NCBI GenBank assembly: GCA_963788965.1
Contig: CAWBIK010000006.1
Coordinates: forward strand, 434,001-498,000
Source of the DNA: QHXQ01 sp963788965
Lineage (GTDB): Bacteria > Acidobacteriota > Blastocatellia > Pyrinomonadales > Pyrinomonadaceae
Length of the DNA stretch: 64,000 bases
Direction of reading: 5' to 3'
Shown: one piece after another, positions 8,396 to 16,551 of the stretch
Position numbering within the stretch: position 1 is the stretch's first letter
Layout of the letters: each line of letters opens with the position of its first letter
The notes under the pieces: generated by a model
Database searches by the model: none
Seen by the model: the letters and a program-made list of their open reading frames with translations, nothing else
Told to the model about the DNA's origin: nothing
Program-made: the position numbers and the translations under genes

Positions 8396-9043
8396 TTAAC
8401 GACCTGTGACCTCGGCGACGAGGAAACTCTCGACCGCGCCCTTAGCGCGCAACTGCGCGCCGTAACGCGTCGCTTCCGCGCGTTCACCAAAGCGACCCGT
8501 CTGGACGCGATACCAAGTGCCGCGCTTCGGCAACTCGACCGCGACGACCTGTGCCTCGAAGCCGGCCGCCTTCAACTTCGCGGCCCGCTCGTTCGCTTCA
8601 ACCGGCGTGTTGTAAGAGCCGACCTGAAGCGTGAAGCCGCCCGTGCTATTCATCTGTGGCGCAGGCGTCGGCTCAGGCGCGGGTTTACTCTCGACCGGCT
8701 TGGGTTGTGGCGTGGGCGCGACCGGGATGGCGACGGGTTGCGCCGGTTGCTCAAGCGCGCGCGGGCCTTCAACCTTAACGGCCGGCGTGACGGCACTGTT
8801 AGACGTGCGCGCATTCTGAACGACCGCAGGAGCAGTCGTGTTCTGATTGGTCGCGTGATTACTGGTTGCGCCGGCCCGAACTTCGCGCGCAGCCGCGCCG
8901 TCGAGTTGTCCGGCCGAACTGGTCAACCCGTTGAGCACGACGACCAGACCGATGAAGGTCAATCCGCAGAGCAGCAGCCAACCCGGCGACACGCGCATCA
9001 GGCGCACGCCCAAACTGTATTTATCTTGCTCGACGGGCCGCAC
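8396..9043 (-). CDS. SPOR-domain membrane protein (C-terminal part of zinc-ribbon/SPOR protein)
   Basis: The SPOR domain (last ~75 residues, from GGFTLQVGSYNTPVEANERA to FLVAEVTGR) binds denuded glycan strands at division sites. It is preceded by a Pro/Ala-rich periplasmic linker and one transmembrane helix (PGWLLLCGLTFIGLVVVLNGL). Possible starts are GTG 9043 or ATG 8998. However, the peptide VRPVEQDKYSLGVRLMRVSPGW reads like the interior of a longer protein, and the upstream zinc-ribbon frame ends inside it. One missing base near 9050 would join both into one ~375-residue protein. Confidence 0.8.
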   Translation of the reverse strand: MRPVEQDKYSLGVRLMRVSPGWLLLCGLTFIGLVVVLNGLTSSAGQLDGAAAREVRAGATSNHATNQNTTAPAVVQNARTSNSAVTPAVKVEGPRALEQPAQPVAIPVAPTPQPKPVESKPAPEPTPAPQMNSTGGFTLQVGSYNTPVEANERAAKLKAAGFEAQVVAVELPKRGTWYRVQTGRFGERAEATRYGAQLRAKGAVESFLVAEVTGR

Positions 9044-9522
9044 CAGATCGGCCGAGAGAACTGTGGCTGGTATTCAACCGGCATCTCGAATGTGCCTGAG
9101 TCGGCGAGCGCCTTGGCCAATTCATCGTCCGCTTCGCTGTCGAGAGCGGCCGGATGCGCCGCGCCCATCTCGGCCGGTTCAGTCGTTTGGTCAGCCTGCG
9201 GCAATTCGACGATGTCCAACACGCCGCCCGCTTCGTTAACTTCCGCGACGCGTTCCACTGCGGGTGCTGATTCTTGTGGCAGGGCGAGTACCTCGTCAAG
9301 TTCAACCGTCACGCAGCCCTCCGCGTGTGCGGCCGGCGGCGCGGCGAGTTCCAGAGCTTTCGTGTTCGCGTCCTCAGCCCGCAGCGAAGTTTCGACCGCG
9401 CCGTCAACCAGCAGCACGTCGTAATCCGCCCCACAACGGACGCATGTGACGCGAGCTTTGTTTAACAATGGGGCTGTATCGACCAAGCCCTTGCACTGGC
9501 ACTTCGGACAGGTGACGCGCAT
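8998..9522 (-). CDS. Zinc-ribbon (MJ0042-type) protein, probable N-terminal part of the SPOR protein
   Basis: The first 38 residues hold a zinc ribbon with two CxxC knuckles (CPKC and CVRC), of the kind found at the start of many bacterial membrane proteins. The remainder is an acidic Ala/Glu-rich linker. The last ~15 residues (after PQFSRP) lose the acidic character and end in a stop at 8998. Restoring one base near 9050 gives ...PQFSRPDLVRPVEQDKYSLG..., which runs into the SPOR gene. The ribbon-linker-helix-SPOR order would then be cytoplasm to periplasm. Confidence 0.75.
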   Translation of the reverse strand: MRVTCPKCQCKGLVDTAPLLNKARVTCVRCGADYDVLLVDGAVETSLRAEDANTKALELAAPPAAHAEGCVTVELDEVLALPQESAPAVERVAEVNEAGGVLDIVELPQADQTTEPAEMGAAHPAALDSEADDELAKALADSGTFEMPVEYQPQFSRPIWCGPSSKINTVWACA

Positions 9523-10039
9523 GTGCGAATCTCCAATCTGCCGCCGAGCGAGCGGCCAGAACGCGAATCAGGCTGGAAACGGGAATGCTTCGACCGAGGG
9601 TAAGTTGATGACCATGGGGAGTTTAGGTGTGAACTGCGGGCCTGCAAATTTTCAGCAAATCGAGGCCAACTTCAAAGGACAGCGTCGGGCGCGACGGCAC
9701 GAGCCGACCTTGACTCATGCGCAGGTAAATACTAGACCAACAACAACGTTTAAGCAAGCAAAATCTTGCTTGACAATGATGTTGAATTAAGCCATCGTGA
9801 GAATTGACTTGCTGGCAGGTCAATTTGCCAGCCTCTTGCGCCTATTTGACATCACTTCTCAGGGGCAAAATCGACTGCGGGTTGTAAGTCGGCCCGCAAA
9901 GTCCAACAAAACCGCTGTCTGCGCTTCAAGTTGCCTGCTGGCATGCTGGTTGTTAATGCAACGAGCGCCTGCCGCTATATCGCGGGTGACTAGGCTTGCC
10001 CCTCCAAACTGTAGACTTCCGAGGCCGATTACTCTCTAT
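9523..10039. other. Gene-free 517-base stretch
   Basis: This region separates the divergent zinc-ribbon and GGDEF-EAL genes. Short open frames here have no recognisable product. Two small inverted repeats are visible: AAGCAAG...CTTGCTT near 9751-9771 and GCTGGCA...TGCCAGC at 9811-9832. A TTGACA follows the first one (about 9770), but no convincing -10 box was found. I looked for a cyclic-di-GMP riboswitch and did not find one. Confidence 0.5.
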
Positions 10040-12541
10040 ATGATCTCCGCAAGCAGTCACCGCCTAACCCCTCCGCTCGTCTGGGTCTGCGTCACGCTGG
10101 CCGCCGGTTTGACGGCGCTCAGCATCACGCGGCTGTCACTCGCAACCATCAACGTACCCTTCCTGTTGCTGGCCCTCATCACGCTCAACCTCGCCACACG
10201 CATTGCGGTCAAGATTCCGCGCGTCGCAGGACAGGCCAACTTCTCCGGGGCGTTCGTGTTCTTGACGCTGCTGCTCTTTGACGCCGAAGCCGCTGTCCTG
10301 CTGGCGATAGTCGCGGCTTTCTGCGCGACGCTGCACTTCAGCAAGCGCCCGCTCCAACTTCTGTTCAACTCGGCGCTCGCGGCCGTGATGGTTTCGGCTC
10401 TCGGCTGGGCGTTGCGCTTCTGTTTCGGCTCGCTCGTCAGCTTGCCCAATAGCCGGCACTCGTTGACGCTGTTGCTCGCCGCCGGCCTCGCCGCTGTGCT
10501 GCAAGCCTTCTTCCACGCGGGCGTACTCGTGTGGGGCACGGGTGACGAAGCGCCTGCACAGTCGCGTGGGCGCATGTGGGCACGCGCCTATGGCTGGTCG
10601 TTGCTCACCTACTTTGTCCTCACCGCTGCGGGCGTGTTGCTTGCGAAACTCGTCGGCCTTGTCGGGTTCTATCCGGCCATTGGCGCAACGGCCGTCGTCG
10701 CTATGGCGCACTACGCCTATTGCACCTACTTGACGGACATGTGTACGTCGGTCGCGCAGGTGCGACAGATCGAGCAGCGGGTCGCAACGTTGCAAGAGAG
10801 CGAAGAACTGTTTCGCAGCGCGTTCGACTATGCAGCTATCGGCATGGCGCTCGTCTCGACTAAGGGGCGCTGGCTGCAAGTCAACCGCTCGCTCTCAAAC
10901 ATTCTGGGCTACACGGAAGCGGAGCTATTAACGACGACCTTCCAGAAGGTGACGCATCCGGACGATCTGGGCGCGGCGCTCGCCAACATCAAGCAACTCT
11001 TGAAGGGGCGCGTGCCGACCTATCAGATGGAGAAGCGTTATCTGCACAAGCAGGGGCACACGGTCTGGGTCTTGTGGAGCGTCTCGCGCGTGCGCGATAG
11101 GCACACGGATGCCGTCCACCTCATCTTCCAGATACAGGACATCACCGACCGCAAGCGCGCCGAAGAACGCCTGATGCACGACGCCTTCCACGACGCGCTG
11201 ACGGGCTTGCCCAATCGCGCGCTCTTCACAGATCATCTCAAGCTCTCAATCGCCCGCACGCAACGCACGCCGCACCAGATGTTCGCCGTGCTGTTCCTCG
11301 ATCTTGATCGCTTCAAGATCATCAACGACTCGCTCGGCCACATGATCGGCGATCAACTGCTGGTCGGCATTGCGCGGCGTTTGGAATCGTGTTTGCGACC
11401 GGGCGACACGGTGGCGCGCGTCGGCGGCGACGAGTTCACGATCCTGCTCGAAGATTTGATTGACGAGACTGAGGCCATCTCGGTCGCGGAGCGCGTGCAG
11501 AAAGAGTTGTCCGTGCCGTTCACTTTGAGCGCACGCGAAGTATTCACAACCGTGAGCATCGGCATCGCGGCCAGTTCCATCGGTTATGAGAACCCCGAAG
11601 ACATTTTGCGCGACGCAGACACGGCCATGTATCGCGCCAAGCAACTCGGCAAAGCTCGTCACGAAGTCTTCGACAAGGCGATGCACGCGGTTGCGATGAA
11701 CTTGTTGCACTTAGAGACAGACTTGCGACGCGCGCTCGAACGACAAGAGTTCTTCATCCAGTATCAACCGCTTGTCGCGCTCGACGATTTCAAGCTGCGT
11801 GGCTTCGAGGCGCTGGTGCGCTGGCAACATCCGGAACGGGGTCTGATCTCGCCGATGGACTTCATCCCCGTCGCCGAAGACACCGGCCAAATTCTCGCGC
11901 TCGGTCACTGGGCTTTGAACGAAGCGTGCCGGCAGATGCGCCGCTGGCAGAAACGTTACCCGTCGAACCCGCCGCTCTCCATCAGCGTCAACCTGTCGGG
12001 CCGGCAGTTCGCACAACCGAACTTGATCGAACAAGTGCGGCTGATCCTCGAAGAGACGAAGCTCGACCCGCGTAGTCTGAAGCTTGAGATCACGGAAAGC
12101 GTTGTGATGGATAACATCGACACGGCGACCGAGATGCTGCGGCAGTTGCGCGCGCTCGGCGTGCAGTTAAGCATCGACGACTTCGGCACGGGCTATTCGT
12201 CGTTGAGCTACCTGCACCGCTTCCCGATCGACACGTTGAAGATCGACCGCTCGTTCGTCATGCAGATGGTGGACAATAATGAGAACATAGAGATCGTGCG
12301 TACCATCGTCATGCTCGCGCAGAACCTCGGCATGGACGTGGTCGCCGAAGGCGTCGAGACGAAAGAGCAGTTGGCGCTGTTGCGCAAGCTCGGCTGCGAG
12401 AACGGGCAGGGTTATTTCTTCTCGCGCCCGGTGAGTGTCGGCGGCGCGGAGAAGATCATCTCGGACACATACACACACGCGCAGCCAGTCGAAGCAGACG
12501 CGGCCGACATGCAGGCGAGCCGGCCCGCGCTGGTGGCATAA
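10040..12541 (+). CDS. Membrane sensor PAS-GGDEF-EAL cyclic-di-GMP enzyme
   Basis: Start taken at ATG 10040 (MISASSHRLTPP); the frame is open further upstream but that part is not protein-like. Residues 1-260 form about eight transmembrane helices of an unassigned sensor module, followed by a short coiled segment, a PAS domain (about 285-390, ending in DITDRKRAEERL), GGDEF and EAL. The GGDEF motif is intact (RVGGDEF, about 462-466) with an RPGD inhibitory site five residues before it. The EAL motif is intact (GFEALVRW, about 588) with DDFGTGYS. Both synthesis and hydrolysis of cyclic-di-GMP are therefore possible. A PilZ gene follows after 23 bases, a likely effector. Confidence 0.93.
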   Translation: MISASSHRLTPPLVWVCVTLAAGLTALSITRLSLATINVPFLLLALITLNLATRIAVKIPRVAGQANFSGAFVFLTLLLFDAEAAVLLAIVAAFCATLHFSKRPLQLLFNSALAAVMVSALGWALRFCFGSLVSLPNSRHSLTLLLAAGLAAVLQAFFHAGVLVWGTGDEAPAQSRGRMWARAYGWSLLTYFVLTAAGVLLAKLVGLVGFYPAIGATAVVAMAHYAYCTYLTDMCTSVAQVRQIEQRVATLQESEELFRSAFDYAAIGMALVSTKGRWLQVNRSLSNILGYTEAELLTTTFQKVTHPDDLGAALANIKQLLKGRVPTYQMEKRYLHKQGHTVWVLWSVSRVRDRHTDAVHLIFQIQDITDRKRAEERLMHDAFHDALTGLPNRALFTDHLKLSIARTQRTPHQMFAVLFLDLDRFKIINDSLGHMIGDQLLVGIARRLESCLRPGDTVARVGGDEFTILLEDLIDETEAISVAERVQKELSVPFTLSAREVFTTVSIGIAASSIGYENPEDILRDADTAMYRAKQLGKARHEVFDKAMHAVAMNLLHLETDLRRALERQEFFIQYQPLVALDDFKLRGFEALVRWQHPERGLISPMDFIPVAEDTGQILALGHWALNEACRQMRRWQKRYPSNPPLSISVNLSGRQFAQPNLIEQVRLILEETKLDPRSLKLEITESVVMDNIDTATEMLRQLRALGVQLSIDDFGTGYSSLSYLHRFPIDTLKIDRSFVMQMVDNNENIEIVRTIVMLAQNLGMDVVAEGVETKEQLALLRKLGCENGQGYFFSRPVSVGGAEKIISDTYTHAQPVEADAADMQASRPALVA

Positions 12542-12564
12542 TAACGATCATAGGAGTTTGACTA

Positions 12565-12900
12565 ATGGGCGAACGCAGGCGGGCGGAACGGGTTAAGGTC
12601 GCACTTGACGCGCACTGGGAGGGCGTGCTGGCGCAATGCTCCGGCATGGTCGTTGACCTGAGCGCCACAGGCTGTTTCATCCTCACGCCCGATCAGGTAC
12701 GCACAAAAGAACTGATCCGCATCGAGATCGAGATGCCCACGGGCGGGCGCGTCTATCTCTGGGGCGAGGTCGTTTATCAGATCAGCGAAATGGGCTTCGC
12801 GCTCCACTTCACCGGCGTGACCGACCGCGAAGAGAAGATGCTCAATCTACTTGTCAACTACGTCCGCGAAACACAGTCCGAGTTGCAAGCCTGCACATAG
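12565..12900 (+). CDS. PilZ-domain protein (copy 2)
   Basis: A 111-residue single-domain protein. The arginine-rich RRRAER segment and the DLSATG motif match the canonical cyclic-di-GMP site (RxxxR and D/NxSxxG), unlike copy 1 at 5043-5399. It ends with the same MGFALHF...EEKMLNLLVNYV module as copy 1. The gene sits 23 bases after the PAS-GGDEF-EAL gene behind a TAGGAG ribosome site and shares its terminator, so it is probably the dedicated receptor for the cyclic-di-GMP made or destroyed by that protein. Confidence 0.9.
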   Translation: MGERRRAERVKVALDAHWEGVLAQCSGMVVDLSATGCFILTPDQVRTKELIRIEIEMPTGGRVYLWGEVVYQISEMGFALHFTGVTDREEKMLNLLVNYVRETQSELQACT

Positions 12901-12943
12901 ATGATCGCGCGTGCGCGTCGCGTATGTGCATGACGCATAATGT

Positions 12944-12976
12944 AACAGGTCAGGCCGCGAGGTCTGGCCTGTTTTC
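12944..12976 (+). terminator. Rho-independent terminator after PilZ copy 2
   Basis: A 13-bp stem with two G-T pairs (12944-12956 with 12961-12973), a GCGA tetraloop and a following T run (TTTTCG). It ends the GGDEF-EAL/PilZ unit. Confidence 0.8.
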
Positions 12977-13076
12977 GTTGTGGGCGGCGGTGTTATGATA
13001 GCGGCCTGCACTGAGCCGTTCTGTCGCTCGGTGGCGCTCCCGAACCAAATCAAACGTTTGCGGCGAGAGGGTTGCG

Positions 13077-14105
13077 ATGCGCTCTGTGGCGAACCCGCCG
13101 AACCCGTGGCACGCGACGCACGTTGAATGGCTAGGCGAGCCGCCTGAGGCGAAGCTCGAAGTCTTCGAGGAAGAAGCGACGCGCTCGATCATCACTCACA
13201 ACAACAGCCCTGACGTGGGCTTTGATTATTCGGTCAACGTCTATCGCGGCTGCACGCACGCCTGCTCTTATTGTTTCTCGCGCCCGACGCACGAGTATCT
13301 AGGCTTCGGCGCGGGCACGGACTTCGAGCGCAAACTCGTCGTCAAAGTGCGCGCGGCCGAACTGTTGCGCGCGGAGTTGCTGCGGCCTTCGTGGCGCGGC
13401 GACGTGCTGGTCTTTTCGTTCACGTCTGATCCGTATGTGCCGCTTGAAGCGCATTATCAACTGACGCGCAAGTGTTTTGAAGTCTGTCTTGAGTTTCGCA
13501 ACCCCGTCAGCATCGTGACCAAATCGGCACTGATCCGGCGCGATCTCGATCTGCTGGTCGAGTTAAATAAACAGGCTGCGGTCGAAGTCTTCTTCACGAT
13601 CCCGTTCAACGATGCGGCGACGGCGCGCGCGCTCGAACCATATGCGCCCGCGCCGGAACATCGTTTCGCGGCGATGCGTCTGTTGGCCGACGCGGGCATT
13701 CCGGTCGGCATCGGCATCGCGCCCGTCGTCCCGACCTTGAACGATCCGCACATTCCTCAACTTCTGAAACGCGCGCACGAGGCGGGCGCGCGCAAAGCCT
13801 TCTTCACGCTGTTGCGTTTGCCGGGCAATGTCGCGCCGTATTTTGAACAACGGCTGCGCGAGCGTCTGCCGACAAAGGCGGAGCGCGTGCTCAAGCGTCT
13901 GCGCGAACTGCGCGGCGGCAAACTCAACAACAGCGAGTTCGGCGAACGCATGCGCGGGCAGGGCGAATACTGGCGCATGATCGAGCAGAGTTTCCGCCTG
14001 CAAGCGCACCGCCTCGGCTTCAATCAAGCGGACGCGCACGCCTATCCGGCCGGGCGCAGCAACACGTTTCGCCGCCCGTCGCCGCAAGGCTCTCTGTTCG
14101 ATTAA
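13077..14105 (+). CDS. Radical SAM protein, PA0069/SplB-like family
   Basis: The cluster motif is CTHACSYC (Cys59, Cys63, Cys66), the CxxxCxxC that binds the SAM-cleaving 4Fe-4S centre. It is followed by SRPTHEYLGFGAGTDFERK and SFTSDPYVPLEAHYQLTRK, hallmarks of the SplB-like/PA0069 group. Length 342 residues matches that group. True spore photoproduct lyase has different C-terminal cysteines and this organism type does not sporulate, so DNA photoproduct repair cannot be assumed; the reaction is unknown. It stands alone, between a terminator and the CBS gene. Confidence 0.88.
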   Translation: MRSVANPPNPWHATHVEWLGEPPEAKLEVFEEEATRSIITHNNSPDVGFDYSVNVYRGCTHACSYCFSRPTHEYLGFGAGTDFERKLVVKVRAAELLRAELLRPSWRGDVLVFSFTSDPYVPLEAHYQLTRKCFEVCLEFRNPVSIVTKSALIRRDLDLLVELNKQAAVEVFFTIPFNDAATARALEPYAPAPEHRFAAMRLLADAGIPVGIGIAPVVPTLNDPHIPQLLKRAHEAGARKAFFTLLRLPGNVAPYFEQRLRERLPTKAERVLKRLRELRGGKLNNSEFGERMRGQGEYWRMIEQSFRLQAHRLGFNQADAHAYPAGRSNTFRRPSPQGSLFD

Positions 14106-14347
14106 ACACTTTAGCGTCATAGCGTGAGACTCAACTTCGACCAAGTAATAACGACACGCAAGGATCAGTTACGAGCGTCGTGCTTGGCGGTCAAGATCAA
14201 AGTTGCACTTCATTGCGCGCCCGCGCAATAAATCCGCTCCAACTTTTTAATCATCCGGCCTATAATGGCACACGTCCCGTCGCTATTATTCAGACAGCAC
14301 TGTTAGCTCCTAGTAAGTTCACCCCTTGGGCTGGAAGGAGACTCTTA

Positions 14348-14773
14348 ATGATCACTATCGGCGATGTAATCCGCGACCGCGAGCCGTACTCCGTGCGCGA
14401 CACGGCGACCGCCCTCGACGCGGCGGAGTACATGACGAGCCGCAACATCGGCGCGGTTTGCGTGCTCGACGAAGACGGGAAGTTGAGCGGCATCTTTTCC
14501 GAGCGCGACCTGCTGCGCCGCGTCGTCGTGCCCGGCAAGCAGGCGACCGACGTGCCGATCCGCGACGTGATGAGCGACATCGAAGTGGTCATCGATTGCA
14601 GCGACACGCCGCACCAAGCACTCGAACGCATGGAGAAGTACAACACGCGCCACTTGCCGGTCGTCAAAGGTGAACGCTGGGTCGGCATGCTCTCGATCCG
14701 CGACATCATGCGCGTCGAGTTGAGCGAGCAGGGCGACGAACTGCGTCTGCTGCATGAATACATGCAGATGTGA
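14348..14773 (+). CDS. Tandem CBS-domain protein
   Basis: A 141-residue protein made of two CBS domains. The first spans about residues 5-65 (NIGAVCVLDEDGKLSGIFSERDLLRR) and the second 72-132 (NTRHLPVVKGERWVGMLSIRDIMR). Such stand-alone pairs bind adenine nucleotides and regulate partner enzymes or channels. ATG 14348 follows a strong GGAAGGAG site; the open frame further upstream has no such signal. No obvious partner is adjacent. Confidence 0.9.
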   Translation: MITIGDVIRDREPYSVRDTATALDAAEYMTSRNIGAVCVLDEDGKLSGIFSERDLLRRVVVPGKQATDVPIRDVMSDIEVVIDCSDTPHQALERMEKYNTRHLPVVKGERWVGMLSIRDIMRVELSEQGDELRLLHEYMQM

Positions 14774-14815
14774 GTGCGACCGTGCGTGCGTCCTTGCTGT
14801 AACTGAGGTGGTGGC

Positions 14816-14857
14816 CGCGCCACTTCGGCCGCGCCTGCGCGTGGCCGAAGTGGCGCG
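14816..14857. repeat. 15-bp perfect hairpin between CBS and sugar dehydrogenase genes
   Basis: CGCGCCACTTCGGCC (14816-14830) is exactly repeated in inverse at 14843-14857 around a 12-base loop. No T run follows, so it is either a factor-assisted terminator or a structured 5' leader of the next gene, whose ATG is 18 bases on. Confidence 0.6.
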
Positions 14858-14875
14858 CATTACGAGCCGGGGGAA

Positions 14876-16042
14876 ATGTTCGTGAACTCAATCCTAAGCC
14901 AGACGATCTTGTGCGCCGTCTTGTGCGCGTCCGCTTGTAGTCAGCCGCCGCCGGGTCGCGGCGCGGGCGAGATGGCGAGCGCCGGACAGGGCGCGGTCAA
15001 GTTCCGCGTCGAGACGGTCGTTGCAAGTCTTGAAGTTCCGTGGTCAATCGTCTTCACACCGGACGGGCGCATGTTGTTCACCGAACGACGCGGGCGCGTG
15101 CGTGTGTTTGAGCAGGGCAAGCTGCGCCCCGAACCGCTCGCCACAATTCCCGATGTCGAGCCGACGGGCGAGAGCGGCTTGATGGGCCTCACGCTTCATC
15201 CACAGTTCGCGCAAAATCATTTACTCTATCTCGCCTATGCTTATCGCAACAGTGGCGAGCAGCGCGTGCGCGTCGTGCGTTTCCGCGAGACAGGCGCGGC
15301 GCTCGTCGAGCGCAAAGTGATCATCGAAGACATACCGGCGGCGCAGTATCACGCCGGCACACGTCTGCGCTTCTGCCCCGACGGCAAACTCTACGTCACC
15401 ACGGGCGACGCGACCGACCGCCAGATCGCGCAACAGTTAAACTCACTCGGCGGCAAGACCCTGCGCTTGAACGACGACGGCACAGTCCCGACCGATAATC
15501 CCTTCGTCAATCAAGCGGGCGCGCGCCCCGAAATCTGGACTTACGGCCATCGCAACGCGCAAGGCTTAGACTTTCAACCCGGCAGCAACCTGATGTTCCA
15601 GACCGAACACGGCCCGTCGGGCTTTGACGGCCCCGGCGGCGGCGACGAAGTTAACATCGTCGAGCGCGGCAAGAACTACGGCTGGCCGATCATTCATCAC
15701 ACCGACACGCCCGCCGGCCTTGAAGCGCCCTTGCTCGAATACACGCCCGCCGTCGCGCCCGGCGGCGCAACCTTCTATCGCGGTGCAAACGCCAACGCCT
15801 TCCCGCAATTCAAAAACAACTTCTTCTTCACAGCCCTACGCGGCGAAGCCCTCATCCGCGTCGTCTTAGACGGCCGCCGCGTCGTCTCACAAGAGCGCCT
15901 GCTCGATCATCAATACGGCCGCCTCCGCGACGTAATCGAAGGCCCCGACGGCACAATTTATTTCGCCACCTCCAACCGCGACGGGCGCGGTAAACCGGCG
16001 CAAGACGACGACCGCATCATGCGGCTTGTGCCGAGCAAATAG
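14876..16042 (+). CDS. PQQ-dependent aldose sugar dehydrogenase-like lipoprotein
   Basis: A 388-residue protein of the soluble glucose dehydrogenase/YliI beta-propeller family, which oxidises sugars in the periplasm with PQQ. The N-terminus is a signal peptide ending ASACSQPP, a likely lipobox with Cys21 as the lipid-modified residue. Propeller hallmarks are visible: PWSIVFTPDGRMLFTERRGRV, GLMGLTLHPQF, the Ca/PQQ-region YGHRNAQGLDFQPG and the TEHGPSG...DEVNIVERGKNYGWP block. Start ATG 14876 follows GGGGGA. No PQQ synthesis genes are in the window. Confidence 0.9.
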   Translation: MFVNSILSQTILCAVLCASACSQPPPGRGAGEMASAGQGAVKFRVETVVASLEVPWSIVFTPDGRMLFTERRGRVRVFEQGKLRPEPLATIPDVEPTGESGLMGLTLHPQFAQNHLLYLAYAYRNSGEQRVRVVRFRETGAALVERKVIIEDIPAAQYHAGTRLRFCPDGKLYVTTGDATDRQIAQQLNSLGGKTLRLNDDGTVPTDNPFVNQAGARPEIWTYGHRNAQGLDFQPGSNLMFQTEHGPSGFDGPGGGDEVNIVERGKNYGWPIIHHTDTPAGLEAPLLEYTPAVAPGGATFYRGANANAFPQFKNNFFFTALRGEALIRVVLDGRRVVSQERLLDHQYGRLRDVIEGPDGTIYFATSNRDGRGKPAQDDDRIMRLVPSK

Positions 16043-16069
16043 CTGGACGCTGGTCAAGAAAAAACCTTA

Positions 16070-16080
16070 AGCTAGTAGCT
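16070..16080. promoter_or_regulatory. Possible toxin-antitoxin operator palindrome
   Basis: AGCTA-G-TAGCT is a perfect 5-bp inverted repeat directly before the antitoxin ATG. Antitoxins of this class repress their own promoter by binding such palindromes. Inferred from position only. Confidence 0.35.
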
Positions 16081-16275
16081 ATGTCGAAGAACGTTCAATT
16101 TATCACCGACGCAGAGGGGCATAAGACAGCAGTCATCCTGCCTATTGACGAGTATGAGGAACTTTTAGAAGACTTGCATCTGGGGCGCGTCGCGCGCGCG
16201 ACGCAAGACGAGGAACGTATCCCGTGGAATGTCGTCCGCGCCGAACTTGTCCAAGAAGGCAAGCTTGATGAGTAG
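16081..16275 (+). CDS. Antitoxin of a RelE-type toxin-antitoxin pair
   Basis: A 64-residue protein with the Phd/YefM/RelB-like start (VQFITDAEGHKTAVILPIDEYEELLEDLH) and an acidic C-terminal tail expected to wrap the toxin. Its stop overlaps the toxin start by eight bases (ATGAGTAG), the tight coupling normal for type II modules. It lies immediately downstream of the sugar dehydrogenase gene. Confidence 0.85.
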   Translation: MSKNVQFITDAEGHKTAVILPIDEYEELLEDLHLGRVARATQDEERIPWNVVRAELVQEGKLDE

Positions 16276-16534
16276 CGCGCCCTACGCGGTCTTCGTGACA
16301 AGAAGTGCGCGCAAAGACCTCTCTAAGCTCGACCCGCAAACTAGCCGCCGCATCGCTCCCGTCATTGATGCTTTAGCCATTGAACCAAGGCCGACAGGCT
16401 GTTTGAGCGTGCGAAGCGAGCCGGGCATGTGGCGCGTCCGTGTGGGCGACTGGCGGATCGGTTATCGAATAGATGACTCTGCGCGGGAAGTGACCGTGAT
16501 TCGTGTCGGCCACCGCAGCGAGTTCTACGACTGA
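16268..16534 (+). CDS. RelE/ParE-family toxin
   Basis: An 88-residue RelE-superfamily toxin: YAVFVTRSARKDLSKLDPQTSRRI, the central MWRVRVGDWRIGYRIDD core and the HRSEFYD end. RelE members are ribosome-dependent mRNA endonucleases; ParE members target gyrase. The basic and aromatic C-terminal residues favour RelE. ATG 16268 is chosen because it lies within the antitoxin's end; an upstream alternative start at 16229 adds non-homologous residues. Confidence 0.87.
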   Translation: MSSAPYAVFVTRSARKDLSKLDPQTSRRIAPVIDALAIEPRPTGCLSVRSEPGMWRVRVGDWRIGYRIDDSAREVTVIRVGHRSEFYD

Positions 16535-16551
16535 ATTGAGCCCTGTAAACA

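Noticed and set aside
9446..9790. A 114-codon plus-strand frame overlapping the zinc-ribbon start
   Set aside because: No ribosome site, no domain, and it overlaps a better-supported gene in antisense.
9797..10039. N-terminal extension of the GGDEF-EAL protein and a cyclic-di-GMP riboswitch
   Set aside because: The extension lacks a domain or helix pattern, and no GEMM-type core could be laid on the sequence.
13077..14105. Spore photoproduct lyase
   Set aside because: The family resemblance is only at superfamily level (PA0069/SplB-like) and nothing else in the window suggests sporulation.
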